Source: Puffinus mauretanicus (lineage: Eukaryota; Chordata; Aves; Procellariiformes; Procellariidae). Taken from it: a DNA stretch of 64,000 nucleotides. A model generated the notes under the pieces. It was given only the letters and a program-made list of their open reading frames with translations, was not told the origin of the DNA and searched no databases. Every line of letters begins with the position of its first letter. Positions within the stretch are counted from its first letter, which is position 1. The stretch lies in contig JAJKFH010001679.1 in the NCBI GenBank assembly GCA_023333565.1, positions 186,001 through 250,000 on the forward strand, given 5' to 3'. The translations under genes were made by a program, and so were the position numbers. Below are positions 22,201 to 37,200 of the stretch, one piece after another.

Positions 22201-25200
22201 TTTCACTGACTTGGTTTTTAAACAAAGATCAGAAAACCTCTGATAAATCCAACTGCAACACTTAAAAAAAATTAATACTATTCCTCTGCATCCAGACTTT
22301 CTGTACTACCGCAAGGACAGAGGAGTGAAACATGAAAAGCATTTTGCAATGAAATGGGCAAGAATTACTTCCTTTAACTGTTCTACCAGCTTTCTTGTGG
22401 GTAATCTCTATCAGAAACGGTGGCAACGAGAAACTGGAAGGAGGGATGTTTTGAAGTACAGCAGTTTCCATAGCAAACATCTAATCACAGGCTTAAACTG
22501 GCTCAGAGCAACGCAGCATCTCACACCAGAGACTTCTTTAATACCACAAAACCAGGACTGGCCAAAAAATATAATGGGACATATGAACTAAGACTTAACC
22601 ACTACTTTTGAGCGGAGTAGCTACAGAAATGTTTGACTATGATTCACTCAGCCTGAGAAAGAAATACATTCTAATCTACCTCTAGAACAGAAGTTATATG
22701 AACATTAGATATATTACAAGGATTTGAAGTCAAGTCTAGAACAAGTGCTAGAGTGTACTTCTGCCTTAAACAAGGCTGGCATGTTCAGCTTTGCAGTTAT
22801 CATGAAGAATATGTTATAAACTAAGTGAATTTCCAATTTCGTACATCTCTTCCCCATTTTAGAGATACACATAAATTGACATACATGATTGACTCTTCCG
22901 AATTTTCTTCTAGAAAACTTGAAGGAGGGAGGGGGAGTCTTTCAGGCAATGGCTTATACTATACTGAAGTATGCATGGCAATCATTTTGTTATACAGAAT
23001 CGTAGCAAAGTACAACTAAGAAAAAACCCAATCTGATTTTTAGAACATGTTACACTTGCAGATTTTTCTGATAGTAACTAGAATGTGCATTCAGATATAT
23101 GGACAAATAATGACATTCACAAATACAATTATCTTTTTAAAAATATTTATATTTTAAATATTTATATGTTTAAATATTAAATTCTTAACTCCAAAAAGTG
23201 TCTCATCTGACATGTACTCAGAAGAATCTTGAATTAAGCTATTAAGGTTCCACAAGTAAAAATTACACTGATCTTTAAGGTAAGCTTTACCTATGGGTAC
23301 TTCAGCTTTAACCAAAAATGGTTATTTTTTATGGACTTAAATTGGGGGTATTTTCTGGAATTTCTGCTCTTTCTCAAATAATGCTTTGATTCCATCTGCC
23401 AGAACAATATGCTTCTTACTCCTACTCTTCAAGATGCCTCTGTTTGTGCTCCACAAATATGAAGTCACATATAAAACAAGATGAGAAATTCTCTGAAACA
23501 TGGTTTAAGGCCAGCAGATCAACAATTTATAAATATTGTTTTCAGCTTTTCTGTCATACGCACATCTTACAAGGCCCCTACTTGCCACTTGGAAAATCAT
23601 TAGTCTTTTTTTCTATTGAATGTGCACTATGGAAAAAGTTTCAAGCAGCTAGTTCTGATATTTAACTAGCAGTTGCTTTTTGACAGATTTGTTTTTCTAC
23701 CACCACTATTGCATTTCTCAACAAATGATAAAAATTAGTCCTGCAGTACATATAAACTGATCTGCTTTAAGTGGTTGATCCAAATACTATTTCAGTCAGT
23801 TTTTCCATCAGTAGTTAGTTTAATTTTGCTATATAACGGAAAGTGTAAGCTCGAGGGCACTGTAAAGAGTAACAAAGGAAAGGGCCCACCTGCATCCAGA
23901 AGCCCTGTAAGAACGAGCACAGGGTAACTAGGCGCTCCTTGTTCAAACAGCAGTTTCAGAAACCTTTGTCTCTTATTCTGATCACTCTTCAGATGTAAAA
24001 TCCAAGCGGGTATTTCTGTACATACTGTCTGGGCCCTCAATTATATGCAGTAAATAAAGCATGGGCAGATAGACAACTATTGATTTTAGTCATTTAGTCT
24101 GAAAATTTGCTTTAGAAAAGAGACAGGTACTGGCAGTTAGAAATAAGAGAAGAAAAATAAGGCTGAGGAATGGGAAAAAAACACCACCAAAACGCCACAA
24201 ACCAAAAAAGAGAAACCTGATGGATTTAGCAAGCTGAGTTCATGTGAAAGCATGAAAAGCTTGTTGTTATAGGAAGGCTGCTGAGCCTCCTTACCAAGCA
24301 AGTTTTGAAGCAGCTTGGGTTGGACATGAAACAAACATTTAAGCTTGTTTGCACAATTGAAGTTGGTTTTATGGAAATTTCCCAGTGCTAGCAATAAACA
24401 CTTTTTACGCTTACATAAGTGTTTAGCCACAAATATAGACATGGACCAAAAAAGGCGATTTTTCAATTGTAAGGTAAGTGGCATATCCTCAAGATCAATT
24501 ATCACAGAGATCTTTTTTGAAGGCATACCTGGCAGGTAATACGCCCAGGAGTCACTGGATGTAAAAAAAAGAGAAGGGTGTCTACATATAAATAAATTTT
24601 TAATCCTCACTTTAAGTACTGTTACAGACAGGACAGACAGTTGTTACTAGTGGCTAAACGGGAATTAAACCCTCAATTTTTAACAAATATAACTAGCAAA
24701 ATATTTGAGTCACCTAAAAACCTGTGCTTACTGATCTCTCTATCTGATGTTACAAAACACGGAGTTTACAATTTTTAAAGAAGTCTAAACATGGTTATAC
24801 AATTTCTGGAGCAATTTTTAGGCCAACAGAATCTAGACCAAGGCGGTTGAAAGACTTTAAGACAAGAAACATTAAGAGCGGTGAAGCAGAGCTGTGCTAT
24901 CAGTTTCAAGAGGAGACTCAGCTACTAAATGTCAGTAGTTATTTCCACTGAAAAGAAAATAAAAAGGTATCTGTCATAAAACTAAGCCTAAAGATTGCTT
25001 AAAAAACATGCCAGTGCCCACGAATAAAAATACCTGTCAATATCTTCTATTTTCTGCATATTAAACAGCAATGACGGTACTATCTTGTCCATGTGCTGAG
25101 GTTCCCATATAGTTGCTCGAAGTTCATCATTGACTGTTTTTCGAACCACTCCCTGAATGCCCCTGATTCCAGCAATTCGGATCCTAAGGAAGGAAAAAAG

Positions 25201-28200
25201 GAATTACTGAAAAGAAAAAACACAGCACCTCCCAGTAAAGCTGTTTACCTATTAGGCAGTAGTAATTATGTAGTGTGGAATTCCATTAGCAGTTCTCAAA
25301 AGCAGTAATTTGGAAATTTGGCCAATTCATTAAGGTTGCCCGTATTGCCTTTAAACACCTTTATAGCTCACAAGGAAGCTGACACAACAAACATCTGAAC
25401 AGAAGATGATCTGTAAGTATAATGCTGACACTGATCAACGAATACTCAAACTGTGTATACCACCTCCAAGAAAAGTCACATGGCTAAAACCCCACCAACT
25501 CTACACAATTTACTCCCCATCAGTTGAAACTGTGCACAATCTCAACCTATTCCAGTGATGAAGAAAAATATTGTGAAGTTACCACAGCAAAGCTGAAGCA
25601 ATAGCTGCCAGAGCCATGTGATCATGTCTAAAAGTTGTAATTAAGGCTGTGGATTAATCATCACAAATCTTTAAAGATTTATGCAAGATTCACAAGATGG
25701 AAAGCAAAGGATAATTCTATCAACTTAAGCCTTACACACAAAAGGAACCACCACTTTTATCCTAAAACCGTTTGAACCAAATTAACTGAGAACGGATCAA
25801 CAACAACAATAAAACGGAAAAATTAATGTAAGTTCTAAAAAAGACTTAGTCTAGCTATTTTGTTTTGTTGAACAAAAATAGTTTGCAGGAGAATCTGTAC
25901 AATGAAATGAATGGCAAAATATTCTTTTTTGAAGTGGCAATAGCAAATTATCCATAATAATAAATGGTAGGAATAGAATTTTACTTACTGAAAACCAGTA
26001 GAAGAAAGGGTGATACAGCGATCAAGTGAAATATGCATAAGCTTTGCTAAAATTTGAAATTATTTCTATTAAAATCCATCCCTCATTTTTTAAATCTTAA
26101 TTTCAGTATGGATAACACATAACTAGCCTTTGTTCAGTCAAATTTGCTGCATTAAAACATTTGCTAGATGAACTTCAGAGCTAACCGAACTCTATAATTA
26201 ATATTTTTGTTTAGATTTCCATTTGTAAATACTTAAATCTGTAGCCCCCTGTTTTTCAGCTATTTCTGAACAAAGCCATGTGCATTCAATATGGATCCGA
26301 TACCATTCTAGACATTTCAAGACAGATTTAATAGGGTTACATACAAAACAGGGAAGATGAGGGATGCACAGCTAGAAAAGCACTTGCTATTGCTGTACTA
26401 CAACTACAGTGCCGTATCCAATATTAAGTTTTCAATATTAAGGATCTAAGATTGACATTTAAGACACAGAGCTTCCATCACTGAAACTTTTTTTTCTTTT
26501 TTGCTTTTTAGTTATTAGTTCTTAAGGTAATCAAGTTTTGCTGACTGTGGCTTTAAATACATTAAATAGTAGCACTAACCTCCCCTGCTGAAAGGGAAAT
26601 CTCACTTACCAGTGAGATTCAGTTTCAGACTCAGAAGCCTGCATTACCTGACTACATGTGTAGATGATGTTCAAGATCCCATTCAAGCCAGTCAGTTCAG
26701 TGGAACCTCAAGCTATGCAGGCGAACATCGACTCCAGATGTCTGGTTTAGGATGAACTGAATTACTCCCTAGCCCGCATCAATGGTGTCGACTACTTGCG
26801 ATATCTGCATTTAGAATTGTAATCTGTAGTCATAGCTCATCTGTTTTGTTGAATTACCTCAGTACCTACAGCAACTCTGGTATGCCAAGTCCAAGAATGA
26901 CTGCTGTTCATCTCTTTCAAAAGAGATATATTCAAACTGTCTAGGATGATGCAGAAAAAGTGATATCGCTATACATTTCATTAACCTGAGTAAAAAATTG
27001 ATTCACATGGGGAAAAAAGGCCACACTTTTGTGTATTGAAGTGCCACTAGCACTAATTTCACGTTCTTACTATTGTACAGGAGGTTGAAAAATGAGGGTT
27101 GAAGTACCAAGGAAGGTGCAGCATCAAATTTCACTACATAGAGGAAAGGTTTCATTCCTCTAAAGAAGGCTCAGATTGATTTAAATGTAATCTCTGCTTT
27201 AATACCTAAGTCACGTACAGTCTTATGTCACTAGGATGAAATTCCTCCCTGTCTAAGGGTACATCAACATTGCAAACTGAAGCACAGGTAACAGTGCAGG
27301 CTGACAATTTGAAGAGCAAGAGATCAGCACAGTTCTCTTACTCCTACAGCAATCACAGCTTTGAGGTATTTTACTTTGGGGTCTCTTTATGAGTGGTAGA
27401 TCATACTTGATAGATGAATCAGGGATACACTAGTCTCTTAATTCATTTCATGTTCATTACTAATATTATTTCTCATTTGCAAGGGGCAATGAAGGTGAAA
27501 GTCGTTCTAAAAAACCTGAGCTGAGCTTCATATCCTAACTTCCTATTTACTGTAAAACATTTCATAAGTAGTTTAACATTTCTGTTCTAGTTTCACTAAG
27601 CCTAAAAAGGCAAAATCTCAAAAAGCTCATTAAAACATTTATGAATACTATTTGTGACCATCAGCTTCAGCTAAATATACCGTACCTGACAGAAGCCTAA
27701 GTTATGAGGTAGCTGCATGATACGCTGGCTTCACTAGTGACATCTGCTTAAGCAGTGCCCATCCCCTTTCCCCTTTGGTCCCCGAGTACAATTTACCATC
27801 CCTTCAGTTCTTCCCCAAACAATTCATGGGGTCATCCTGTAAAACCATTCACTGGAATAATCTTCCTGAAGGGAAAGGGGGTTGCAGCAGGGGGAAAAGC
27901 ATAGGAGAAGCAGGCAGATTTAATCCTAACTCTTTTAGAGACAAAGTTTACAGCAGAACCCTACAGCAATAGGGCAACAAATAAGATAGCAGTAAATTAC
28001 AAAAAATAAGGAGGAATGAACCAGAAGACTAAAGGAGGAACAAAGTTTTGGTTTTGGTTCTTCTTCCCCTAAGTGAAGTACACAGCATTCATTCTTTTTG
28101 AAAATATAGTTCACAGATTTTTGAAACTGTAAACTTTAAGAAAAATCCTTATGCGTTGCAGCTAACAGAACAATGGTGCACCCAAAGGGTTGAATAAATG

Positions 28201-31200
28201 TTCAGCACATGGATTTTTAATAGTTGGCTGAACAATTTAATGCATGGAAATAGAAAAGGTAAGTACAACAAAGATGCAAATCATATAATCTGAAAAGCCT
28301 TAAGTTTTCTAAAACGCTCAGGAGTTAAATACTGATTAACAATTCATCTAAAGAACACATCGCTAGGGGGAGCTGAAGTAAAAAAAATTGTGGTGCTTAC
28401 ATAATAATGTAAAATTTGTAATACTAATTCATGAAGGCATTTCAGTTTCACACACAGTATCATACTGCAGACATCTAAGAAAATTCAATTTTAATGAGTA
28501 ATTCTCAAATAGCAGACTCAAAATTTGCTTTTGCTATTCATACAAGTAGCCCCATTAATTTCTCAAATGAGTTATGCAACTCACACACATTTACAGTAAT
28601 AAGTAGTGCCTTTCTGGAGACAATCCATGCAATCTGGCAGGCATTATTCAGGTAAAATTCCACTTAAATATTCTAGGAGTTCTAGCCACCTAAGATTTGC
28701 AATATTTGGTGCTATTTAAAAAGTCAGACTTTCATTTTCTTCCTATGGAATGAACTATTCCACTAAATATTATAATCAAAGCTGTATTACAGACTATATT
28801 AACATGTTAAGACAGTTTTCTGTAACACATACAGAATGACACTTACTCGGTTTGTACTTCTGGATCGTGGTCACATGAATGACACATGGCACTGAATCGA
28901 GACACAAAGAAGTCATAGCGTCTGTGATATGAAGGTGTGTCTTCCTCAATGTTGGCAAATTTGACAAACTGGAAAATGAAATACATTTAAAAAGCTTTTG
29001 ATACGAGTTTACCAAAAGAAAATAACGAATACTAAGTTTCATTTAAGAAGTAACATAAAACATTGCATTAGGAAAAGAATCCAGATTTGACAATACCTAA
29101 ATATTTAACTTCAGAGAAGAAATAGTTAAATTGGATAGCTTTCATTTTAAAGACTTTCCACTAGAACATCATTTAGATCATTATGAAATGGTGCAACTGC
29201 ATGAAGTACAACATACTATGCAATATGGAAACATGTAACACCATTCACTGAATAGTGAATGTCACCAATTCATTTAGGTTGGAAAAGATCTTTAAGATCG
29301 CTGAGTCCAACCATTAACCTAGCACTGCCAAGTCCACCACTAAACCATGTCCCTAAGCACCACGTCTTTTCAATACCTCCAGGGATGGTGACTCAACCAC
29401 TTCCCTGGGCAGCCTGTTCCAGGCCTTGTCAAGCCTTTCAGTGAAGGCATTTTTCCTAATATCTAATCTAAACCTTCCCTGGCACAACTTGAGGCCATTT
29501 CCTCTCGTCCTATCGCTTGTTACTTGGGAGAAGAGACCAACACCCACCTCGCTACAACCTCCTTTCAGGTAGTTGTAGAGAGCAGTCCAAGCAATCAAAT
29601 GGTACACCGTCACTGGCAGGTTAACTAGCCACATTCTGACTTAACAAAATTCAAGGGAAATAAACTTGGAGGCATTCTGTCAATTCAGTCTATTTTTACA
29701 AAAGGGAAGAAGGAGGAGTCAGGGAATTATAACCCAGTCAACTTTAATTCCACTCACAGAAAGACACTCTGAAAAACTTCCAATATGCAAACATCTACAA
29801 AGTAACGAAGGGGTAAGTAACAGTCAACATGGATTTGTCAAGAACAAATCAATCAACCCAGCCTAAATTATTCCTATGACAAGGAAATAGATTTTGTGAA
29901 TCCAGATGAAGCAGCATCTGTCATATCTTAACTTCAGTGATGCTGTTGACAAAAAAATACACAAAATTCTCAAAAGGAAGCTAAAAAAACACTGTTAAAA
30001 GAAAACTCCCGCACGACAGATGCAAAAGAGTTTGGAAAAAACACAGAAACACTCATTGAGTGAACTTCTGAAGGGGCCTGTCTGGAATACAGTAGTATTT
30101 GAGTTTCACTAGAGCCTTAGATGACAGAGTGGGCTCATCAGATTTGCAAAGAACACTAAGCTGGCCAGAGCTGCAAGCACACTTGATGCCTGGTTCTTGA
30201 CAAACTGGAAATAAGACCTGAAAAATCAAGGAAGCAATTAGGAATGACAAATCAAAATACCATTTTAAGACAGCTGTACAAATACAAGCCAGACACAGCT
30301 GAATGCAGAAAAGAAACTTAGGGTTCTAATAAACTGCACATTCAACAAAAGTCAATGCCCTTCTACTGGCATGAAAGAGAAAACAATATATTGTGATAAA
30401 TCTGTATTACCCTTGACACCTATGAAGAAATTTTTGCATCTAATTGGCACTAATAAGCCCTTAAATGAAGTACTGCATCCAGTTGAAGCACCACAGTTGA
30501 AGATGGCGATTAACTGATACAGTCCTTCAATTATTCAAGGGATGAACAAAGTTTTAGATAAACACCTGTTAAAAAAGACTGAAAGACATTAAATTATCTA
30601 GTCTAGAGCTGCCTAAAATATATTAGTCTTACAATGTACAGAAGACAGCTATAAAGAGAAAAGAAATAAATGGTTTTCTTTATCCAATGGTAATAAGAAA
30701 AGCAATAATGGGCTTACGCTGAAGCAAAGGCTACCTAAGTTAGACTCTAAAAAACCCCTCCTTTCTAAAGCGAGCAGACTGCCTAAAGACATTTTGGATT
30801 CTCCACCACTGACAGTTTTAAGAACAGACTACAGAGGGAAGAAAAAAGGGAAAGAGAAGGTTGTCAGGAAAGGTTTAACATAGTGCTGGTTCTGCCCTGA
30901 AGCAGAGAGATGTCCCATTAAGATCCCTCCACCTTTTCCCACCCCAGTATTCTTCTTACCAATCGCTAAGCACAGGCTGAGGCATTTCTTGTATACCTAC
31001 CGAGACGTAGAACCTGCTTTTATCGGCGTGTTACCCACATACATCTAGACAAGCCCAAAGTACTTTAGCATAGTCTACAGCATACTGATTTGTGGAGGTT
31101 TTGAGGGAGTTTTCAAGCTGAAAGTGAAAGCTGTGTATTTCAGAAAAAAAACACCACTTTTTCTACTCTTTTTTAGTCTTTTTTTCTCTTTTATCTGGAA

Positions 31201-34200
31201 CACTTCTCCATTTCTACTCTTTTTTCATCTTTTTTCTGTTTTATCTAGAACACGTCTCCATTTCAAATGCAGTACCGGTTCACCCACTGAAAGCTACAGG
31301 CGCAGCTGAAAATGATACAGTTTGTAAAACTATATTCTCAGCCATTACTGAAAATGGAGCAAAATTGTATAATACTAGTCCATTTTACCTGTCCTTCTGT
31401 AGAGAATATCCTGTATAGTCAGGTGATAAGAAAGTGACATACAGTCAAAAACCAATTCTGTATAGTCTACTGCCACAGTTTGAAAGACAATCCACAAACA
31501 GCGACCATACTTTTATTTCAATACAGTGAGTTATAAAAATGATCATTTCCTTCCCAATAGACCTTGGAAAATGCTGTAAATGCCTTATGTCTCACTGGGT
31601 TCTTTCATGGAATTGTTAATTACAAAACAGAAGTAGATTTTCTAAAGTTGTTTTGAAGACAGGAACCTAATTAGTCCTTACAATTTAATAAAGCATAAAG
31701 TTCAGGGTTTAAAAAAAAAAAAAAAAAAAAACCCACGGTATGATGTTAGTGTTTTCCAGACATTCAAGGGTTCAAGTCTACAACTGATTCACCCAGCAAA
31801 CTTCCATAAAAGCATGTGAAAGAATGGAAGCAAACAGTTTAAAGAACACAGAACACTATGGGAGTGGCTGTGAGAATATTAACTCATCTAGCATTTAATA
31901 GTAGTATATTAGTATTACCTAAAATACAAAATTATTTGATTGACAGGGTCTTCCAACATGAAAACTTAATATAACTCTAATAACTGTTTTGCTAGAAGAA
32001 AGATTTATTGTACTAAGAAATTGCTTTGTAAGAATAAATGACGAATTTGGGCCAAGAAAGTGTCAGGAGCTCTCTCTCTCGCTCTGGACATTTCTCCTAC
32101 ATCACGATGTAGCTTTGTAGCAGGGAAGCAAGTACCCAGAAGTTTTACCTCTCAAAATGGCATGCACAGTAAAATGTCCAGAAAGGGCAAAATTTTTTTA
32201 TTTCCTCGTGTATAACAAAGCAATTTCACCCACTGAACATAAAGCATTTCTGAAGCATATTCCAGAATTAGAATTCAGATGACTGAACATTTAGGCCACA
32301 GGAAAGCTAACGGTGATAACACTGTTTTGAGTTGCACTGTCATTCAGTAAAGTATACAATTCCATTTTAAGTTTTTACAGTATACACGAGTCTATACTTT
32401 CCCCTTGCTTAGCAGTGGTGCTCTTAAGCTGTTATTGTTGTTAAATAAAGAATATTTTACTCCTAAGCACCTAAGAGACTTTCAAGCATACTTCAAATAC
32501 AAAAATTATTCAATCTCATAAGAGTTTTGTCCTTTTTTGAAGTCCAAGCACTTGTCTGGGATATACATACAAAGCTTTTATAGATGTAAACATGTCATTC
32601 AGTCATAGTAAATGCTTGCAACCACCCACTGATAATTTATAGAAGTTTTACCAGTACAAGCATCTTCTATATTTGTACAATACAGAAGGTACAAAAGGAA
32701 CTTAAATTGGTAATATCTTATTTCCATTAATTTTGAAACCAATAAAATTCAATCAGTATAAAACCATATAAATCTATCATGAAATAAAGAAGGAACATAT
32801 TATCTATTCAGAAGATGTTTGTTCCAGACTGAGTCAAAGTTGGATCACATTACCAGAGAAAGAGAGATTGTGCTAGTCCTGTAAGTAAATCATGCAAGTT
32901 CTCAACTTAAATTCCTAAGGACATAATTTCTTATATATATTTATGCTGTCTTATCACTTATGTAGCCAGTACAGTAGGAGAAAAATCGTAACTTTTAATG
33001 CACCCTAAATGTCTTTACATAAGGTTACGTTTTTGCAGCAATTCAAGAACAGACAATCAGCATGCATCGTATTTAAGTTTGAGTTATGTTATTTAAAGTA
33101 TCTCCCTGTAAAAACTGTAGGCTGGATCTGAGCAGTATTTTTTTTTTTATTTTTTTTTTTACATTTGAGCTCCCCAGTCTGTTTTCTACAGCCTGCAATT
33201 TTCTCATGTTTCAGATGGGGGAAAGGGGGTGCTGATGCTGATAGTTACCATCTTTTATAGACAAAGCTACTGTATTTCATTATTAGGAAACTATCACATA
33301 GGAAGACATGATATCCTATAAACATAAGACTCTTACAAACTACACAGTACAGCATTAATGAGAAGTGTGTCAATGTATGTATGTACTTCACACCAAACAA
33401 ATGCAAAAACGACAAACACATCAACTTTTCTAAATAGAAAAGTTCCAAACACTGGATTCATACATTAACTTCACAAACACAGTATTAAAATGCTCACAAC
33501 AAATAATAACAAGGTAAGGTTCTCAGCAATAGAAATTGGCAATTTAGTTTAGTTATTAATAGTTAAGGTCACTTGACACTTCTTATTTTGAGTTTTATTG
33601 GAATGGGATGGATAGCTTCACATTCTGTTTTACTTCATGCCACTTGGATGAAAATTATCCTGAACGCCACGTGTGCAGTTGTGTAACGAAGTCAGTAATG
33701 GTATGTTGGCTTCCAGGGCCACATTAGTGTGGCTATAAAACTGCAAGACCAGAAAGCATGAGCATGAGGTGGGGAAGCAATACTTAAGTGAGAATGACCC
33801 TAAAAGGACCGCCTAAAGCGATTTATCCAGCATCACTCAAATTCTAGTAGACACAGACATAGAATTTAGAAGATAATTTAATAACGTACAGGATGAGAAA
33901 GAGCGCTTTGTGTAATTCTGTCTGTCTGTACCTTTAACTCCTATAAAAAAAAGATAGAGCCGGGATCCTAGAGATGAAATACTTCACTGTATATTAAATC
34001 ACTACTAGCACATAATTCTCTATTGGTGCATGGAACGAAAGAAGCATCTTGTAATAAAAATAAGTTTCCATCACATACTTCCAGATTAGCATGCTGCAGA
34101 CAAGACAAGCAAGACAAACAAATGAGTACTCTACAGGGGATATTAATTCTGACATTCTTTAATTTCAGAGTCTTGACATTTTATACTATTTTTACATAAA

Positions 34201-37200
34201 CATGCACTTCAATTCTGCCAAAACCAACTGCTTTTATAAGCCAACACTAACATGTAAAAATCTTATTGTTATCTCAGGCACTGACTGGTCACTTTTCCAC
34301 TTGGGATACTGCTTGTCTTCTTTAAATAACAAATGATGACAACTAGCAGTAACAGTCACCTTCTCATGCACAGGAAGCCCAACACTGTCACTGATGGTAT
34401 CATTATTTCACTGCTCCTAAGAAGAAACTGCCCTTCTAAAATGAAGCGCCCTACCAATTAAAGAAAGCATTTGTGGTAAATCATTTAAAATGTGGTAACA
34501 CTTGGTTCTACATATTTCTGCTATTTTTCAGATGAAAAAACAATGTTTTAGTATCAAAATACAAAGAAGAATTCACCCTGTCAACATTCCAAATTAGCTT
34601 AAAATGTTTTGTATTCATATGAGTTTCATCAACACAGTTTAAGATGAAAGTTTTACTAAATTATGCACCCCATTGTTTTTGACCAGCTGCTCGCTAAAGA
34701 AATTTTCTGGACCATCTCTACAAAAAACTGACAGAAAATCGAAAGTATTAAAAAAAAAAAATTATCTCTTGTCCCAAAAAATTTTGACCACAAGTTCAAA
34801 GATTTTAAAGCTGTTCACCCCTAGACAGGAAGAACAAGCATAATTAATTCGTTCTATCCTAGTAATATAACCACTTTGGATGTAAGCAATACATTTAATT
34901 ATTTGTACGTGAGAGATAGAGATGTTTTACATGATATACAGTTACTGAAATTCTGTAAAATGGTTATAGAGAGAAATTTAGTATTGCCATAAGTTTCTAA
35001 GTAAAAGCTTACTGCAATCAGCGTTCAGATTCTGTAATACTTAAGCCAAGGAAATCTCACTTTTCCCCACCACAGTTTTTCAGTTTCCTCACCAGCATAT
35101 GCTATTCTAGCACATGGTTAATAAAAATATCTTCCATGATAGAAAAAGACATTTTGAACTTCATAGACGCTGCCAATTTGAAATCTGGTCTACTTAAAAA
35201 AAAAAAAAAACAAAAAAACCACACAATTCAACATATCCACTATTGAATTTCACCTGTTTTCAAGCATCTGCCTATATAAGTAGATTTACAATTATGTTAT
35301 TAAAAAAATCATTGCTGCTGTAGGAAACAAGCTAACATAATTTACATATGCAACATATAAAAAGTCATAGGAATTAATTATATGTAACCTGAAGATCAGA
35401 CATAAAAGTACATAAATGAAAAACAAACAATTGTTTTTCTAAAACAGTAATCTTTGGGTTTGCTTTTTAGAAGTAAATCAACTTAAAAAATGAAATTTAT
35501 CTTCAAAAAAGAATTTAAGAAGTCAAACAGCTGAATGAAACCTTCATTTTTTTGTAAGATATAGAGCACCAAGTAGAGTAAGTTCTGCATTCAAAACCAG
35601 GTATTTGGAAGTCAGGGAAAAAGCCCTGGAAAACAGTGGGAGCTTCCAGATCTTTCTAAGACTTTAAAGTACTCGGAGTCATTCAGTTTCATTTGAAACC
35701 CTGACTTCTGAGCAACCACAAGAGTCCCCTCAGCTGAAGCAAAATTTATTTGTGAGGCTGAAAAAAAACCCTACAACTCAAGTAAGACAGTTGAATCTTA
35801 CTTGAAAGACATTACTGCCTTTGTATCCCAGTGAAGCTTTAAAAGTCAGCTTTGGGATGGAAAATAATAAAGATCTACTTATGGCCACAATCATACTCCT
35901 GATCCTTAAGTGTGAGCAGACTATAAATTTGTATTGGCCTGAAATTGAGTTTAACCTAAAAATATTATGGAAACTTTTCCAAAGGTTGCCTGACTTTTCA
36001 CCAGTTTAAAGACACTTAATTCATATGCAATTTATTCTTCTCTTCCAGACAATACCAGTTTCCACTCCAAAGTGGTACATCAGAATAACTGATTGATGAA
36101 ACAAGGTTAATGAAACATTATTCAGTCACTCTACCACCTCTGCTCTTTTTGGGTTTTTTTATTTGTTTGTTTATTTATTTCCTTCAGGAGGAGAGGAAAA
36201 ACTAAAAAAGGGTTAAATGTAATGGTAAACTTTCTCCATGTCTGACAAAATTTATTTCATAACACAGTAGGTCAGCGCCCTTGGTAACAGACAAGCTGTC
36301 AGTGCCAATACACTTTGCTTCTCTTGAGTCAACACAAAAAGACTCTAGCTTTTCTCTCCATTGACTATAAAAGGCACCTAGGGAAATTAGCATAATTAGG
36401 CTAAAATTAGCCTTTGGAATACTGATGAAGAGCCATATAGATTCACTCTCCTCACAGAATTTGACATGTTATTTAGGAAAACATAATTATTTTTGGTTAC
36501 TGAGTTTTACAACAGACGAACACAAATTATCTCCTAATTTAGGAAGTCCATTAATCTGCTTTTCTCATAAAAGACTTCATTAGGAACTGACAGGGATATC
36601 AGACAGATTACCATAAGGTGGAGTTCTGTTCAATAACATTCGTTTGGAAGTGACATGTCTTGTACATCAGACTGGAGGTTGGCAGTAACTGTTTACCACC
36701 AAGGATTTTAAACAACTGGAAAGTGATGCACATCTTGCCATTTGGCAGCCCAGGAAATAAGTTCCAAAGCTATTTCCCTAAGAGGTTTTGCCCAGGCATT
36801 ATTATACAAACAAATCAAAAGAAGCAGGGTAGTCTGGCTCAAAGATATTTAAATAAATAAATATATATATTTATCTCATTACCCTCAGTAAAGCTGCCCT
36901 GTTAGTTTGGAGCACAAGGGAACACTCCTTCCCCATATCAGAGGAAGAACTCTGCGTTCCAGCATAATAAGAAGTTCTACTCCAGAGTAGCATCACTCTA
37001 CTACACTCTCCTGTCTCCCTGAACTGCAACTCCATTTAATTCCATCAACTGGGAATCAAGCCCAAAGGAAAGCCCAACAGTTTTACAGAATCCACAAAGA
37101 ACCCCCACACTGCTAACAATGGCAATGTACAAGAAACACAGGCATTACTTCTTTACTCATGTAAAAGCAGTCACTCTAGGTGAAAACAGTCCACATCACA

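Larger units (their letters stand above)
18041..25033 (-). other. EFR3A: EFR3A intron 6
   Basis: This is a 7.0-kb intron containing the CpG-rich LTR at 18635-19479, a T/G-rich low-complexity stretch with a GTT run (20640-20760), a G10 run (21763-21772) and an AT-rich palindromic patch near 23150-23190. The remaining sequence shows no recognisable feature. A 157-codon minus-strand frame at 24137-24610 resembles no family and is taken as chance. Confidence 0.9.

Noticed and set aside
24137..24610. Minus-strand open frame of 157 codons in intron 6
   Set aside because: Sense relative to EFR3A but inside an intron, with no recognised domain and low-complexity hydrophobic ends; judged chance.
27240..27310. 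Possible ancient SINE or DNA transposon fragment
   Set aside because: The words resemble amniote repeat families only loosely, and I could not define ends or a consensus match.
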